Counted from the first letter of the stretch, positions 9,349 through 18,818 are shown. The stretch is 64,000 nucleotides of DNA from CAMLJR01 sp964631955 (GCA_964631955.1 CAZWBA010000006.1:111175-175174); one strand, 5' to 3'. Made by a program: numbers and translations. The notes: generated by a model from the sequence alone, not told the origin.

Positions 9349-9765
9349 TCATTCCAGGTTTTCGTTGCCAACAACACCAATATTACGGATACCTTTGCGC
9401 TGCGCCGTAGCCAGCACCTTTGCAACGATGTCGTATTTCGCGAGCTTATTTGGCCGCAAATGAAGCTCCGGCTGAGGATCTTTTGCCGATGCTTCCTCGA
9501 AATAACTCACCAGGGTTTCGCCATTTGGAACCTGTTGGCCGTTCCACAGCAAAGTGCCATCAAAATCCACGATCAGATCGATTACCTCGGGCTGCACTAA
9601 TGGCGGGTTTTCCGAGGGACGTGGCATATCCAGCTTTACAGCGTGAGTTTGAATTGGAATGGTGATGATCAACATTACGATCAAAACGAGCATCACGTCG
9701 ATCAACGGCGTGGTGTTCATTTCCATCATCATGTCGTCATCAGAGCTACCTACGCTCATTCCCAT
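9349..9765 (-). CDS. exbD: ExbD/TolR-type biopolymer transporter (second copy)
   Basis: 138 residues: a short cytoplasmic start, one N-terminal membrane segment (about residues 20-40, preceded by MEMNTTPLIDVMLVLIVM with the proton-relay Asp) and a periplasmic domain. It works with ExbB as the proton-driven motor that energises TonB. It lies 30 bp after the first exbD. The two differ enough to be old paralogues that may form mixed complexes. Confidence 0.92.
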   Translation of the reverse strand: MGMSVGSSDDDMMMEMNTTPLIDVMLVLIVMLIITIPIQTHAVKLDMPRPSENPPLVQPEVIDLIVDFDGTLLWNGQQVPNGETLVSYFEEASAKDPQPELHLRPNKLAKYDIVAKVLATAQRKGIRNIGVVGNENLE

Positions 9766-9795
9766 GGGGATACTCCTAAAGGAAAACTCTAAGAC

Positions 9796-10224
9796 TTATT
9801 GAGCACCAACACCGGGCTCGGTGATAAATCCGACCTTTCGAATACTTGCGCGCTGAGCAGCGAGCACGACCTTGCCGACGCTTTCGTATCGAGCGCTAAG
9901 ATCACCGCGAATATGAATCTCTGGTTGCGGTGTCAGCACTGCGATCTCTTTCAGCTTCTTCAACAGGGTCGCATTATCTGGAAGGCGCGATGTATTCCAG
10001 TACACCTCGCCATCCGAGTCGATCGCAATGACGATATTCTCGGGCTTGGTATGCGTAGGCACGTTCGATGCCTTCGGCAACTGAACTGGTACCGTTTGTA
10101 CTACCACCGGTACCGTGATCAAGAAGATGATCAGCATCACCAACATGACGTCGACAAGCGGCGTCGTGTTGATGGAAGAGTTCAGTGCACTGTCGTCATC
10201 ACCCGAGGAAACATTCATCCCCAT
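9796..10224 (-). CDS. exbD: ExbD/TolR-type biopolymer transporter (first copy)
   Basis: 142 residues with the same layout: INTTPLVDVMLVMLIIFLI (about residues 18-36) carries the membrane Asp needed for proton flow, followed by a periplasmic domain (PEIHIRGD, KVGFITEP). It starts 2 bp after the exbB stop, so translation is probably coupled. Two ExbD proteins beside one ExbB are seen in other gammaproteobacterial TonB operons and resemble the Xanthomonas exbD1/exbD2 pair. Confidence 0.93.
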   Translation of the reverse strand: MGMNVSSGDDDSALNSSINTTPLVDVMLVMLIIFLITVPVVVQTVPVQLPKASNVPTHTKPENIVIAIDSDGEVYWNTSRLPDNATLLKKLKEIAVLTPQPEIHIRGDLSARYESVGKVVLAAQRASIRKVGFITEPGVGAQ

Positions 10225-10226
10225 TT

Positions 10227-11129
10227 TTATTTACCTCGTTGCGCTGCGCGCGTCTCGCCTTGATCGGCCAGACGTGCACCTACCACCAGATATGCATTGA
10301 GATCGTTAGCGAACGCGTGTACGTCTTCAAGAGCAACTTTGTTGCGACGTACGAGCCAGTTGTAACCGAGTACCGCCGGTACCGCGACTGCGAGACCGAT
10401 TGCAGTCATGATAAGCGCTTCACCCACCGGGCCAGCGACCTTATCGATACTTGCCTGACCAGCCAGACCAATCGCGACGAGGGCGTGATAAATACCCCAA
10501 ACCGTACCGAACAGACCGATGAACGGAGCAGTGGAACCCGTGGTTGCCAGGAAGGCCAAGCCACCCTGCAGTGCGCTTTGAATCGCTTCCACATTGCGCT
10601 GTACCGTCGAATTTACCCAGTCTTGCAGGTCGATTCTGTCGGTTAACTTGCCGTCGTGATGCCTGACCGCCTTCAGACCATCTTCAACGAGGCCGCGATA
10701 GGCGCTGTTCTTGCTAAGTTTCTGAACACCATCGGACAGGCTCGACGCGTCCCACATTTTCTTGGCTTCCTTGGCCTGCGCGAACAAACGCTGTTGCTCC
10801 CAGAGCTTGGTAAACAGGATGTACCAGGTCACCGCAGACATGATGCCCATCAGTACGAGGGTGCCTCTCGCTACGGAATCACCCTGTGACCACAGGGCAT
10901 CGAGACCGTACGGATTGTGCTGTTTGGTCGCTTCCTCGGCCGCAGTTGCCGCCGATTGAGCCGACTCCACCGGAATCGCTGCAGTATCGGTTGCTGCAGG
11001 CTCTTCAACCACTGGCGCGGCTGCGTCTGTAGTCTGCTCTTGTGCAAAAGCTACGTTGGCCATCATCTGCTGGCCGGCAATCGCTAGCACCAACTGGAGC
11101 AGCAACGGGATAAAGCGTTTGGTAATCAT
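10227..11129 (-). CDS. exbB: ExbB/MotA/TolQ-family proton channel
   Basis: 300 residues, longer than plain ExbB because of a signal-peptide-like start (cleavage near AFA/QE, residue about 29) and an Ala/Glu-rich periplasmic stretch to about residue 80. Three membrane segments follow: about 88-110 (RGTLVLMGIMSAVTWYILF), about 190-217 (ATTGSTAPFIGLFGTVWG) and about 232-258 (EALIMTAIGLAVAVPAV). It forms the pentameric channel around ExbD. It lies between tonB and exbD in one operon, with 77 bp to tonB. Confidence 0.94.
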   Translation of the reverse strand: MITKRFIPLLLQLVLAIAGQQMMANVAFAQEQTTDAAAPVVEEPAATDTAAIPVESAQSAATAAEEATKQHNPYGLDALWSQGDSVARGTLVLMGIMSAVTWYILFTKLWEQQRLFAQAKEAKKMWDASSLSDGVQKLSKNSAYRGLVEDGLKAVRHHDGKLTDRIDLQDWVNSTVQRNVEAIQSALQGGLAFLATTGSTAPFIGLFGTVWGIYHALVAIGLAGQASIDKVAGPVGEALIMTAIGLAVAVPAVLGYNWLVRRNKVALEDVHAFANDLNAYLVVGARLADQGETRAAQRGK

Positions 11130-11206
11130 TGCATCTTCCTTCCTAACAATTGTTTTAAGCTAAGTAAATAAGAATGAGTCGTTACGATGGCTTAAACCAC
11201 ACCCAT

Positions 11207-11845
11207 CTATTTTTTCAATTGGAAATTGACAGTGAACGTTTTCCATGACGCGATCGGTTTTCCATCCTTCACCGCAGCCAGGAAGCGGCCGCGCTTCCGA
11301 TACCACTCCACCGCCGCAGTATCGAGCCGTTCAAAACCGCTGCTCTGCACAACCTTGACATCGCCTACGGTGTTATCCGGTTGTACCAGAATCGAAATAA
11401 TTACCTTGCCCTCCTCATTGAGGCGGCGGGATTGCGACGGATATTCCGAGTCCGGGAAGGCGTTATAACGGCCTCGAGGATCGAATTTCGCTTCAACATC
11501 GGGAACAGCGGGTGGCGGTGGCGCTGCCACAGGCTTTTTGTCAGTTACCGTAGCAATGGCAGTGCTTGGCCCCGGCGGAGGTGGCGGCGCCTCGATTGCC
11601 ACGTCCAGATCGGGCGGCGGCACGTATGGCGGCGGCGTTTGTAACTTCGGCGGTGGCGGCGGCAACTCTTCCTGCTTGGGTTTCGCCTCTTCAATCACCT
11701 TGGTTTCTATGGGGCCCATGACGGTTTGAACCGCCTGATGCGCCAAACCGGACGCGACCACATAGATGCCAACCAAGTGAAGACCTACGACAAAACCTAT
11801 TCCTGTAAGTTGCTGCGACGCGGTTTTTCGAGATTTATAAGTCAT
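11207..11845 (-). CDS. tonB: TonB-family energy transducer
   Basis: 212 residues: an N-terminal anchor (about 14-33, GIGFVVGLHLVGIYVVAS), a proline-rich periplasmic spacer (about 58-115, with runs of PPPPP) and a C-terminal TonB domain (about 125-210: YPSQSRRLNEEGKV, VKVVQSSGFERLD). It transfers proton-motive energy from ExbBD to outer-membrane receptors. It is first in the operon with exbB, exbD, exbD and the TPR gene. No receptor gene lies in the window, so the substrate is unknown. Confidence 0.94.
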   Translation of the reverse strand: MTYKSRKTASQQLTGIGFVVGLHLVGIYVVASGLAHQAVQTVMGPIETKVIEEAKPKQEELPPPPPKLQTPPPYVPPPDLDVAIEAPPPPPGPSTAIATVTDKKPVAAPPPPAVPDVEAKFDPRGRYNAFPDSEYPSQSRRLNEEGKVIISILVQPDNTVGDVKVVQSSGFERLDTAAVEWYRKRGRFLAAVKDGKPIASWKTFTVNFQLKK

Positions 11846-12367
11846 GAATCAGCTAGCTTCCGCAACTACTCCCCTCGGGGCGCGAGGTGGACTACACGAC
11901 ACCCAACCGCGTAGCGATTGGCTCTTTTATATTCGTATTAACTCGCTGACTGTGCCGCAGCCAAAGCCATGAACCTGGCTTACCGCAGCACGCCTGAGCA
12001 TGCGAGTCAGGTTGGTAGACGCGACATTGAAGAGCTTTGACGGCCTACAAATTAATCTTATTTATTACAGAGGTGCCCGAAAGACCTCCGCCCTAAAAAA
12101 GGCAAGCAAGTGTAAAGATTGCTAATTTCCCAGGTCAAGCGAAATTTACCAATAAAATACGGGAAAACGCATTGTCTTATCGCCATTCCTGCATTGCATT
12201 ATTGAAACATCCCGCTTTTCTTTGTGTATTACTTTCGCAGACACGCAAGTGCTTCGGTGTTCGCATACGCGCATCCACAGCGCATAGGAATTTGCATGAT
12301 TCTAAGCTAAGCTTTTGTCGCAATTAGATTTTCGATTATCTGCGCAGGCCACACGGCATTCTTATCA
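11846..12367. other. Long intergenic region between tonB and gspD1 (divergent)
   Basis: About 520 bp with no credible gene. It must hold the promoters of both the leftward tonB operon and the rightward gspD1. AT-rich patches lie at 11928-11942 and 12050-12065, with a small imperfect hairpin near 12070-12090. No convincing Fur box, cobalamin riboswitch core or tRNA was recognised by eye. Confidence 0.6.
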
Positions 12368-14410
12368 ATGTATTTTCCAACCGACAATTCGCGCATTACC
12401 CGCAGAATTCGCAGCGCAATGCGATGCAATTTGTTGTCGACAATATTGTTAACTGCATTTTCTACAGCCAATGTAGAGCTCGCGTATGCGCAACCGGTTA
12501 ATGGCGACACAAATAACGCTAATGGAAATCTTGTCGCGCTCAATATGCGCGATGCCGATATCCGCGCGCTGATTCAGTGGATTGCCGAACAGACTCATAA
12601 GCAAATTGTTATCGACCCACGCGTGCAGGGACGCGTATCCGCCTATGCGGACAAACCGATGGCGATCGGTCAGGCGTATCTGGTATTTCTCGCCCTGCTG
12701 GAAGTGTACGGTTTTAGCAGTTCCGAAGCAGACGGTATTTTGCGTATTTATCCCAGCGCGCTGGCAAAAAATTCACCGCGCACGGTGGTCGACGATTTCA
12801 ATCGGATCGGCAACAGCAATCAGGTTGCCTACGTGCTCGACGTAAAAAATATTTCATCGTCGGCGCTGGCGCAAATCATCAAACCCCTGCTGTCGACCGC
12901 CGGCTATATCGCCTCGTTAGATGCAACCAACAATCTCATCATTGCGGACAACGGCGATATCGTCAAACGTCTGGCTGAACTGGCGCGACGACTCGATCGC
13001 GGTGGCTCGCTTGATATTGCCGTGGTGAAATTGCAGCACGCAAATGCGCGTGATGTTGCGCAAACACTTTCAACGCTGATGCAGTCCAAAGACAGCGTAC
13101 GCAGCGTCGATAGCAATGACGATTCGTCCTCGCTTTCAATCGCTGCCGATGAGCGCTCCAACAGCGTTTTGCTGGCCGGCGATCCCGCTCATCGTCAGCG
13201 CGCATTGAAATTCATTGATGAAATCGACAAGCCACTCGCAGGCGACAATGCCACTCGCGTTGTCTTTCTTCGCTATCTCTCTTCCGAAGAAGCATTGCCG
13301 ATATTAAAAGGGGTCACATCGAGTGCACAAAAGGAGTCGAGCGAAGAAAATGTCAGGAGTGCAGCGATCAGCCTGGAGGCGAGCAAGAGCAACAACGCGA
13401 TCGTCATGACCGGACCGCCGGACTTACTCGATAATTTGCAGAACATAGTTACCAAACTCGATGTCGAGCGATCGCAGGTTCTGGTGGAGGCGATTATTGT
13501 CGAAGTGAATGCCGATATATCCAACGATCTCGGCGTACTCTGGGCAACAGAAAATCTCAATGATTTAAAAGGCAGCGGCGCGGTTGCGGGCGTAAATGCG
13601 TTGGGCAATCTCGACGTCGTCAGCACCGTCACCAATATCGACAGCAGCGGCAACGCCACGCTCCAGGCAGCACCTGGAAACGGATTGACGCTCGGCTATT
13701 ACAGCGGCGGAAGCCTGCAGGCGGCAATTCGCGCCTTACGCACGAACTCCAAAGCAAATATTCTCTCGACGCCCTCCGTACTGACACTCGACAATCAGGA
13801 AGCCCAAATCATTGTCGGCTCGAATATTCCCATCATTACCGGACAGAGCACCGGCGATGCTTCAACGACCGACAATCCATTTACAACTTACGAGCGCAAG
13901 GATATCGGCGTCACGTTGAAAATCACGCCGCAAATCAACGCCGACAAATCGGTCACGCTGAATATTCTGCAGGAAGTGCAAAACGTTGCCGACGCAAGCG
14001 GATCACTGGCGGGCGCGCAGGATATCGTGACCACCAAACGCAGCATTTCCACCCGAGTGCAGGTCGCCGACGACAACACTCTGGTGCTCGGCGGACTGAT
14101 ATCGAATGTGCGGCAAAATATGGAAAGCAAAGTGCCAATCCTGGGAGATATACCGCTGATTGGCGGCCTGTTTCGCTCGACACACCATCAGGACACGCAA
14201 CAAAATTTACTCGTCTTCATTCATCCGCGCGTGATCGATTCCGAAGCGAGCGCGAATGAAATCAGCCGCAACCAGTACGAACAAAGTCGCGTTCAGCAAA
14301 TGAAATTCGAAGGGGGCAAGCTCGAACCTGCAGGTGCGCCCGCCCTGCCCGAATTCGAAGAAATCAAACCGCAGGCAAAAAATCCCGCGACGGAAGCCGA
14401 CCAGCCCTAG
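12368..14410 (+). CDS. gspD: Type II secretion secretin GspD, first copy (GspD1)
   Basis: A 680-residue outer-membrane secretin. A signal peptide in a long leader (cleavage near AYA/QP, residue about 42) is followed by an N0 domain (LNMRDADIRALIQWIAEQ, about 58-75), then N1-N3 with VVKLQHANARDV and VVFLRYLSSEEALPIL. The C-terminal secretin core ends with VPILGDIPLIGGLFRS and LLVFIHPRVI. The start at 12368 is uncertain; an internal ATG at 12419 would shorten the leader. It is clearly homologous to the second secretin at 25711 but diverged throughout. It is convergent with gspB (19-bp gap, no terminator) and apart from gspC. Confidence 0.93.
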   Translation: MYFPTDNSRITRRIRSAMRCNLLSTILLTAFSTANVELAYAQPVNGDTNNANGNLVALNMRDADIRALIQWIAEQTHKQIVIDPRVQGRVSAYADKPMAIGQAYLVFLALLEVYGFSSSEADGILRIYPSALAKNSPRTVVDDFNRIGNSNQVAYVLDVKNISSSALAQIIKPLLSTAGYIASLDATNNLIIADNGDIVKRLAELARRLDRGGSLDIAVVKLQHANARDVAQTLSTLMQSKDSVRSVDSNDDSSSLSIAADERSNSVLLAGDPAHRQRALKFIDEIDKPLAGDNATRVVFLRYLSSEEALPILKGVTSSAQKESSEENVRSAAISLEASKSNNAIVMTGPPDLLDNLQNIVTKLDVERSQVLVEAIIVEVNADISNDLGVLWATENLNDLKGSGAVAGVNALGNLDVVSTVTNIDSSGNATLQAAPGNGLTLGYYSGGSLQAAIRALRTNSKANILSTPSVLTLDNQEAQIIVGSNIPIITGQSTGDASTTDNPFTTYERKDIGVTLKITPQINADKSVTLNILQEVQNVADASGSLAGAQDIVTTKRSISTRVQVADDNTLVLGGLISNVRQNMESKVPILGDIPLIGGLFRSTHHQDTQQNLLVFIHPRVIDSEASANEISRNQYEQSRVQQMKFEGGKLEPAGAPALPEFEEIKPQAKNPATEADQP

Positions 14411-14429
14411 CGCTTATAGAAGGCAGTCT

Positions 14430-15110
14430 CTACCAGTCAGAAAGCACGCTGATATGAACGCGGTGCTGCTCGAACAATAGAATCACGCCATCCTGCGTAA
14501 TGGACTGCAACCGCAACCCCGGGGTGACCTCTTCACCTTCACGCACCCGTCGATCATTGATGATGATGGTGCGCTGCTCGGGGTTTTCCGAATAGACGTG
14601 AAAGGAAAATGTCATCGCGGGCAAATTATTGCGCACGCTTTCCGGCAACTCGTGAATTTCATGGATGCGCGGCGCGCTTTCGACCGGCGCTGATTGAGGC
14701 ACCGTTCCTCGCGGTGATATCTGCGTAAACTCCGGAGCCGGATTTTGCGTTTGAATCGATCCACTCCCCTGCTGCGGATTCGTCGCGACAACTGAAGACG
14801 CCGACGTTTGTGCAGTTGCTGACGCCGGTGCAGTTGCTGGCGGTTGTGAGGTCGAAGCCGCTTGTGTCGAAAGGGATTGTGTCGCAGCCGGGGATTGCAC
14901 CGGCGGCACCACGGGATTCTGCTGCCGCCAGAACCAGTAGCTGAAAAAAGCGAAATTGCAGATCACGATGAACACCACGAGCAGCCACCACGGCTGCTTC
15001 GATGGTCTGGAAACGACATTCGCCGCCTGATGAATGCTCTGCAGGCTCGGCGCTTTCTCGCGCTGGCGCTGCTGCTCGGATTTTTTCAATGCTTCGAGAA
15101 TGAGTGACAT
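14430..15110 (-). CDS. gspB: General secretion pathway protein GspB
   Basis: 226 residues: a short cytoplasmic start MSLILEALKKSEQQRQ typical of GspB, one membrane segment (about 41-60), a long Ala/Thr/Ser/Gln-rich periplasmic linker (about 65-150), and a C-terminal domain (about 155-226) with EQRTIIINDRRVREGEEV. GspB partners the ATPase GspA to insert the secretin through peptidoglycan. It starts 2 bp after gspA and is the last gene of the leftward gsp operon, facing gspD1. Confidence 0.9.
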   Translation of the reverse strand: MSLILEALKKSEQQRQREKAPSLQSIHQAANVVSRPSKQPWWLLVVFIVICNFAFFSYWFWRQQNPVVPPVQSPAATQSLSTQAASTSQPPATAPASATAQTSASSVVATNPQQGSGSIQTQNPAPEFTQISPRGTVPQSAPVESAPRIHEIHELPESVRNNLPAMTFSFHVYSENPEQRTIIINDRRVREGEEVTPGLRLQSITQDGVILLFEQHRVHISVLSDW

Positions 15111-15112
15111 GA

Positions 15113-16783
15113 TCAGCCGTCTCGCTTCTGCGCTGCCATCAGCGAGGGCAGCGCGGCGTCAACCACACGACTGAGCGCAAATACGCTTTGCAGATCGATG
15201 ACGCCGTTTTCGGGCAGACCCTGCGTCTGTTGAAATTGCTTCACCTGCGCCAGCAATTCCGCATCGTACTGATTTTTTGCCGGGGCTTCGCGCAACGCCA
15301 GATAATGACTCGCCAGCCACGCCTGCTTCGAAACGCCTTCCCCGATCTTATCGCTGCCATCGTGAACGGTGCGCTGCCAGCGTCTGTCATTGGCATGCCG
15401 GTAGCGATACAACTGCGAATCGAACCACGCCACCAGATCGCCACTGGCACCCGCCTGCAGCGGTAGCTGCGCAACCGCCGGCGCGGGTACCAGCATCAGC
15501 ACCTGCCCGCGCCATAGCGAGGCGAGATCCGGCCAGCTGACCCGCCACTCGCGCCGGTTGAATTCGATGCGCGCGCTGTCGCCTTCCAATCGCTTGAGCA
15601 CCACGAACTGCGGTGCTGAATCATCGACGCGTCGCAACTCCAGCACGACGGGTACATTGAAATTCCGCAAATCGTCCAGCCCGAGCGACGACAGCGCGAT
15701 ACAGCTCCAGCGGTCTTCACTCGCGCAGTCATGAGTGGCGGCAATCGTTGCCGCATCGACCCGCCATAGCGACATCAGGCCATGCAGGGCCGGCAATTTT
15801 TCTGCAGGCACCTGTTCGAGCGTGGTCAGCCAGTCGCCGCTGCTACCTTCGACGGCTATTGCGCTCGCGGCTTCGCGATAGAGATAGACACCGGCAGCGG
15901 CCAGGCCGATACCGAGTATCGCAACACCGACTATCGCCGCCATTCGCCACATGGAAACAGTTTGCCGGATGCCGGCCGGCGGCAGGACTTCAGCGGCAGC
16001 GCGCCGCACCATCGCCACATCGACGCTGTTTCCACTTTGCGCATACACGCCCAGCAAGGCGCGATCGCAGAGTAAATTCACCAGCCGCGGAATGCCCTTG
16101 CTGTAGCGATACACCGCTTTGGTGGCCGCCTCGCTGAACAGATGCTCGCGCCCGCCGGCGATGGCGAGACGGTGCTGAATGTAACCGGCAACCTCGCCGC
16201 GCGTGAGTGGACGCAGGTGATAGCGCGCGGTGATTCGCTGCGCGAGCTGACGCAGCGACGGCTGCGCCAGCATGGTATTGAGTTCGGGCTGACCGAGCAG
16301 AATCAGCTGCAGCAATTTGCGCTCATTGGTTTCGAGATTGGTTAACAGGCGCAATTGCTCCAGCACATCGGGCGCCAGATTCTGCGCCTCATCGACGATC
16401 AGAATGGCATTGCGTCCGCGCGCGTGCGTCGCCAGCAAAAACTGATTGAGCGCATCGAGCAATTGCTTCGAAGTCGGATCATCTTCAGCGCAGCCGACGC
16501 CGAGTTCCTCGCAGATCGTTTGCAGTAATTCATGCGAATCGAGTTTCGGATTGACGATGACGGCGATATCGAGATGATCGGGAACCTGTTGCAGCAGACA
16601 GCGGCAGACCGTCGTCTTGCCCGTGCCGACTTCTCCTGTCAGCACGACGAAACCGCCGTGATCGCCAATGCCGTAGGCGAGATGCGCGAGCGCCTCGCGA
16701 TGCTGCTCGCTGAGATAGAGATAACGCGGATCGGGCGCGATGGAAAATGGCGCCTCAGCCAGCCCGAAATGATGGTTGTACAT
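15113..16783 (-). CDS. gspA: GspA/ExeA-type AAA ATPase with peptidoglycan-binding domain
   Basis: 556 residues. The N-terminal AAA ATPase has Walker A GEVGTGKT (50-57) and Walker B LIVDEAQNL (about 128). A membrane segment follows (about 276-296), then a periplasmic region ending in a PG_binding_1-like repeat (QVKQFQQTQGLPENGVID, about 510-535). ExeA in Aeromonas uses ATP and peptidoglycan binding to assemble the secretin with GspB. It begins 64 bp after gspM. Confidence 0.93.
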   Translation of the reverse strand: MYNHHFGLAEAPFSIAPDPRYLYLSEQHREALAHLAYGIGDHGGFVVLTGEVGTGKTTVCRCLLQQVPDHLDIAVIVNPKLDSHELLQTICEELGVGCAEDDPTSKQLLDALNQFLLATHARGRNAILIVDEAQNLAPDVLEQLRLLTNLETNERKLLQLILLGQPELNTMLAQPSLRQLAQRITARYHLRPLTRGEVAGYIQHRLAIAGGREHLFSEAATKAVYRYSKGIPRLVNLLCDRALLGVYAQSGNSVDVAMVRRAAAEVLPPAGIRQTVSMWRMAAIVGVAILGIGLAAAGVYLYREAASAIAVEGSSGDWLTTLEQVPAEKLPALHGLMSLWRVDAATIAATHDCASEDRWSCIALSSLGLDDLRNFNVPVVLELRRVDDSAPQFVVLKRLEGDSARIEFNRREWRVSWPDLASLWRGQVLMLVPAPAVAQLPLQAGASGDLVAWFDSQLYRYRHANDRRWQRTVHDGSDKIGEGVSKQAWLASHYLALREAPAKNQYDAELLAQVKQFQQTQGLPENGVIDLQSVFALSRVVDAALPSLMAAQKRDG

Positions 16784-16847
16784 GAATGCCGTCAGCCCTG
16801 CCCGATCGGTTTATTCTGCGCATCGATCGCTCGATGGCTTCGATAAT

Positions 16848-17381
16848 TCAGCCTTGCAGCACGACGCGCACATCGACGATACCGGCTTCGTCGCGACGAC
16901 TCGCGGTGAATTCGACGGCGACAATGCCGTAATCGCGCTGCAGCGCTTCGAGCCACTTCACCACCTGATTGAAAGGCACCTGCTCCAGCCACAGATTCAG
17001 CCCCTGATTCGCATTGGGTTCGTAGCGTTTGAAGGCGAGATTGAAATCGCGCGCGCTCTGATTGGCGAGCGTCAGCAATGAAGAGCCGGGGTCGCGCTGT
17101 TTTTGCGCCGGGTTGCTGTTGATCGCCTCGCGATTGTCCTGCATCCATTGCAAGGTCTCGCGCTGCGCGCGGTAATCGGCAACGGCCCCGCTATTGAAGC
17201 GGTGCAGCGGCAACACCACCAGCAACAAAATGAGCACCAGACTCAAAAACACACCGAGCGCCTTGAGCGCAGTCTGCTCGCGCGGCGCAGCGGTCTCGTA
17301 ATATGCCCATAATTTCTGGGCCGGCACCGTCGCCGCGATACGCTCGCGCAATTCTTCCAGTAAATTGTCGATGAATTTCAT
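16848..17381 (-). CDS. gspM: Type II secretion protein GspM
   Basis: 177 residues with the GspM plan: a cytoplasmic start with a helix (about 1-38), one membrane segment (about 40-59) and a ferredoxin-like periplasmic domain, with FNQVVKWLEALQRDYGI (about 136-152) near the C-terminus. GspM is an inner-membrane platform partner of GspL. It is separated from gspL by a 145-bp gap that holds a paired palindromic repeat. No gspN was found next to it. Confidence 0.88.
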   Translation of the reverse strand: MKFIDNLLEELRERIAATVPAQKLWAYYETAAPREQTALKALGVFLSLVLILLLVVLPLHRFNSGAVADYRAQRETLQWMQDNREAINSNPAQKQRDPGSSLLTLANQSARDFNLAFKRYEPNANQGLNLWLEQVPFNQVVKWLEALQRDYGIVAVEFTASRRDEAGIVDVRVVLQG

Positions 17382-17398
17382 CTATATCAGCCTTATTC

Positions 17399-17446
17399 GG
17401 CCTCCCCTGCGCAGTAGGGGAGGTGTCGCGAAGCGACGGAGGGATC
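17399..17446 (+). repeat. REP-like palindromic unit A (gspL-gspM gap)
   Basis: A 48-bp unit with two hairpins: CCTCCCCT/AGGGGAGG around a 7-base loop, and GTCGC-GAA-GCGAC. The same unit occurs reverse-complemented at 39275-39322 with only a few differences. It faces a related unit at 17470-17515, giving a REPIN-like inverted pair. Confidence 0.85.
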
Positions 17447-17469
17447 GTCTTTCCACTGTTTTAAAAAAT

Positions 17470-17515
17470 GACTCCCTCGCCCTGCGGGCACTCCCCCTAC
17501 TGCGCAGGGGGAGCC
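17470..17515 (-). repeat. REP-like palindromic unit B (gspL-gspM gap)
   Basis: A 46-bp unit with GCCC-TGC-GGGC and CTCCCCCT/AGGGGGAG hairpins. Read on the minus strand it aligns with unit A, sharing the TGCGCAGTAGGGG core, so the two are inverted relatives separated by 23 bp. A close copy is at 39360-39405. Confidence 0.85.
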
Positions 17516-17526
17516 ATCATGAGCAC

Positions 17527-18801
17527 TCAGCTCTCGCGCAGATGCAGACGCCCCACCGTTTCCTGTCCACGCTGCGATGCGGACGTGATATCCACCTGCA
17601 GGCCGACACCGCCGAGCTGCTGTTTGATTTTGTCGAGCGATTCGAGTGTCGGCGTGCGCAGCTGAACCTGCAGATCGTCGCTCTTCTGGCTGTAGCGCAA
17701 CTCATCGATCTGCATGGTCTCGTTGTTCGATAACGAACTGGCGCGCATACCCAGCGCCGCCTTGGTCAGCAATGGCAGCGGCGACGATGTCACGGCACCA
17801 CTGCCCATATGCGCGAGCATTTGTTTTTTCGGGCTCACCACCCGTCGCTCCTGCGGAAACAGTTCGCGATAGAAACTGAAAGTCTGCTGCTCGATCGCGC
17901 GCGCGCGCGACGAATACCAGAGGCCGCTCGCGGCGGTGACACCGATATAAACGGCGAGCGCCGCCGCCGCAACTTTCACCGTGCGCAGCCATTGCGTGCC
18001 GCCATCCTGTCGCTGCACCGCGTAGCCGCCCTGCAGCAGATTGATCGACTCATCGCGCGCGCGCAACGCTTCGGTAGCCATCACCTCATCGCTGCTCTCG
18101 GCGTATTCGGCCAGATCGACCTCAACCCTGAATTCGGCAATGACCGCCTGCTGCAGCGCGCGTGCAGCGTCGGCATGATCGGCACCGCTGGAAACGATGT
18201 AACGCGGCACCGCGCCGAGTTCATCGGCGGCGAATTGCCGGTGCAGCAGCGGCAGAAACACGTCGATCTGGGATTTGAAGAAAATCTGGGCGCCGAAACG
18301 TTCGCTGCGAATGATGACGCGCTCGCCGCTGATGAAAAAGCTGCGGCTCTGGACCCGCCAGGGCACCGCAAGACTATCGGGATGCATCCAGTCGGGCCTG
18401 ATGCCGTGCTGATAGAGCTGATCGAGCCAATTGATCAGCAAATGGTGGCGCACGACCGCAACGGGCATCGCCGCATTCGCTTCGGGTTTGAGCGATGGCA
18501 GCGCGAGATGCACCTCCTCGATATTGTCGGCGATGATTTCCTCGACCATATACGGCAGCGCCTGCTTGATCTGCCGCATCTGCCGCGAGGGAATGCGCAC
18601 CGGCGCGAGCAGCACCAGTTCGCCGGGCACCAGCACCAGCGTTTCGCCGCGCTCGAAATAGGGGCCGACCGTTTCCGACAATTCAGCCAGCGTCGCTCTA
18701 CCGCCATGCACCAGCACGCCTTCGCCGAAAACATGCCAGACGATGGAAGATGCCGCGTCGAGTTCCGCCGAGGGAATTTTGATGACCAGCGTTTTGCTCA
18801 T
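17527..18801 (-). CDS. gspL: Type II secretion protein GspL
   Basis: 424 residues: a cytoplasmic actin-like domain (about 1-240, with LVLVPGELVLLAPVRIPS and QIKQALPYMVEEIIA), one membrane segment (about 270-292) and a periplasmic domain ending REST-like as RLHLRES. GspL recruits the ATPase GspE to the inner-membrane platform with GspM and GspF. The gap to the upstream gspK is 140 bp and holds a tandem duplication. The gap to the downstream gspM holds the REP-like pair. Confidence 0.9.
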   Translation of the reverse strand: MSKTLVIKIPSAELDAASSIVWHVFGEGVLVHGGRATLAELSETVGPYFERGETLVLVPGELVLLAPVRIPSRQMRQIKQALPYMVEEIIADNIEEVHLALPSLKPEANAAMPVAVVRHHLLINWLDQLYQHGIRPDWMHPDSLAVPWRVQSRSFFISGERVIIRSERFGAQIFFKSQIDVFLPLLHRQFAADELGAVPRYIVSSGADHADAARALQQAVIAEFRVEVDLAEYAESSDEVMATEALRARDESINLLQGGYAVQRQDGGTQWLRTVKVAAAALAVYIGVTAASGLWYSSRARAIEQQTFSFYRELFPQERRVVSPKKQMLAHMGSGAVTSSPLPLLTKAALGMRASSLSNNETMQIDELRYSQKSDDLQVQLRTPTLESLDKIKQQLGGVGLQVDITSASQRGQETVGRLHLRES

Positions 18802-18818
18802 GATTCGTATCGCCGATT

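Noticed and set aside
11846..12367. Cobalamin riboswitch or Fur box upstream of tonB
   Set aside because: A GGTGCC-like string was seen near 12070, but the other conserved riboswitch blocks are missing and the strand and order are wrong. No convincing 19-bp Fur palindrome was found.
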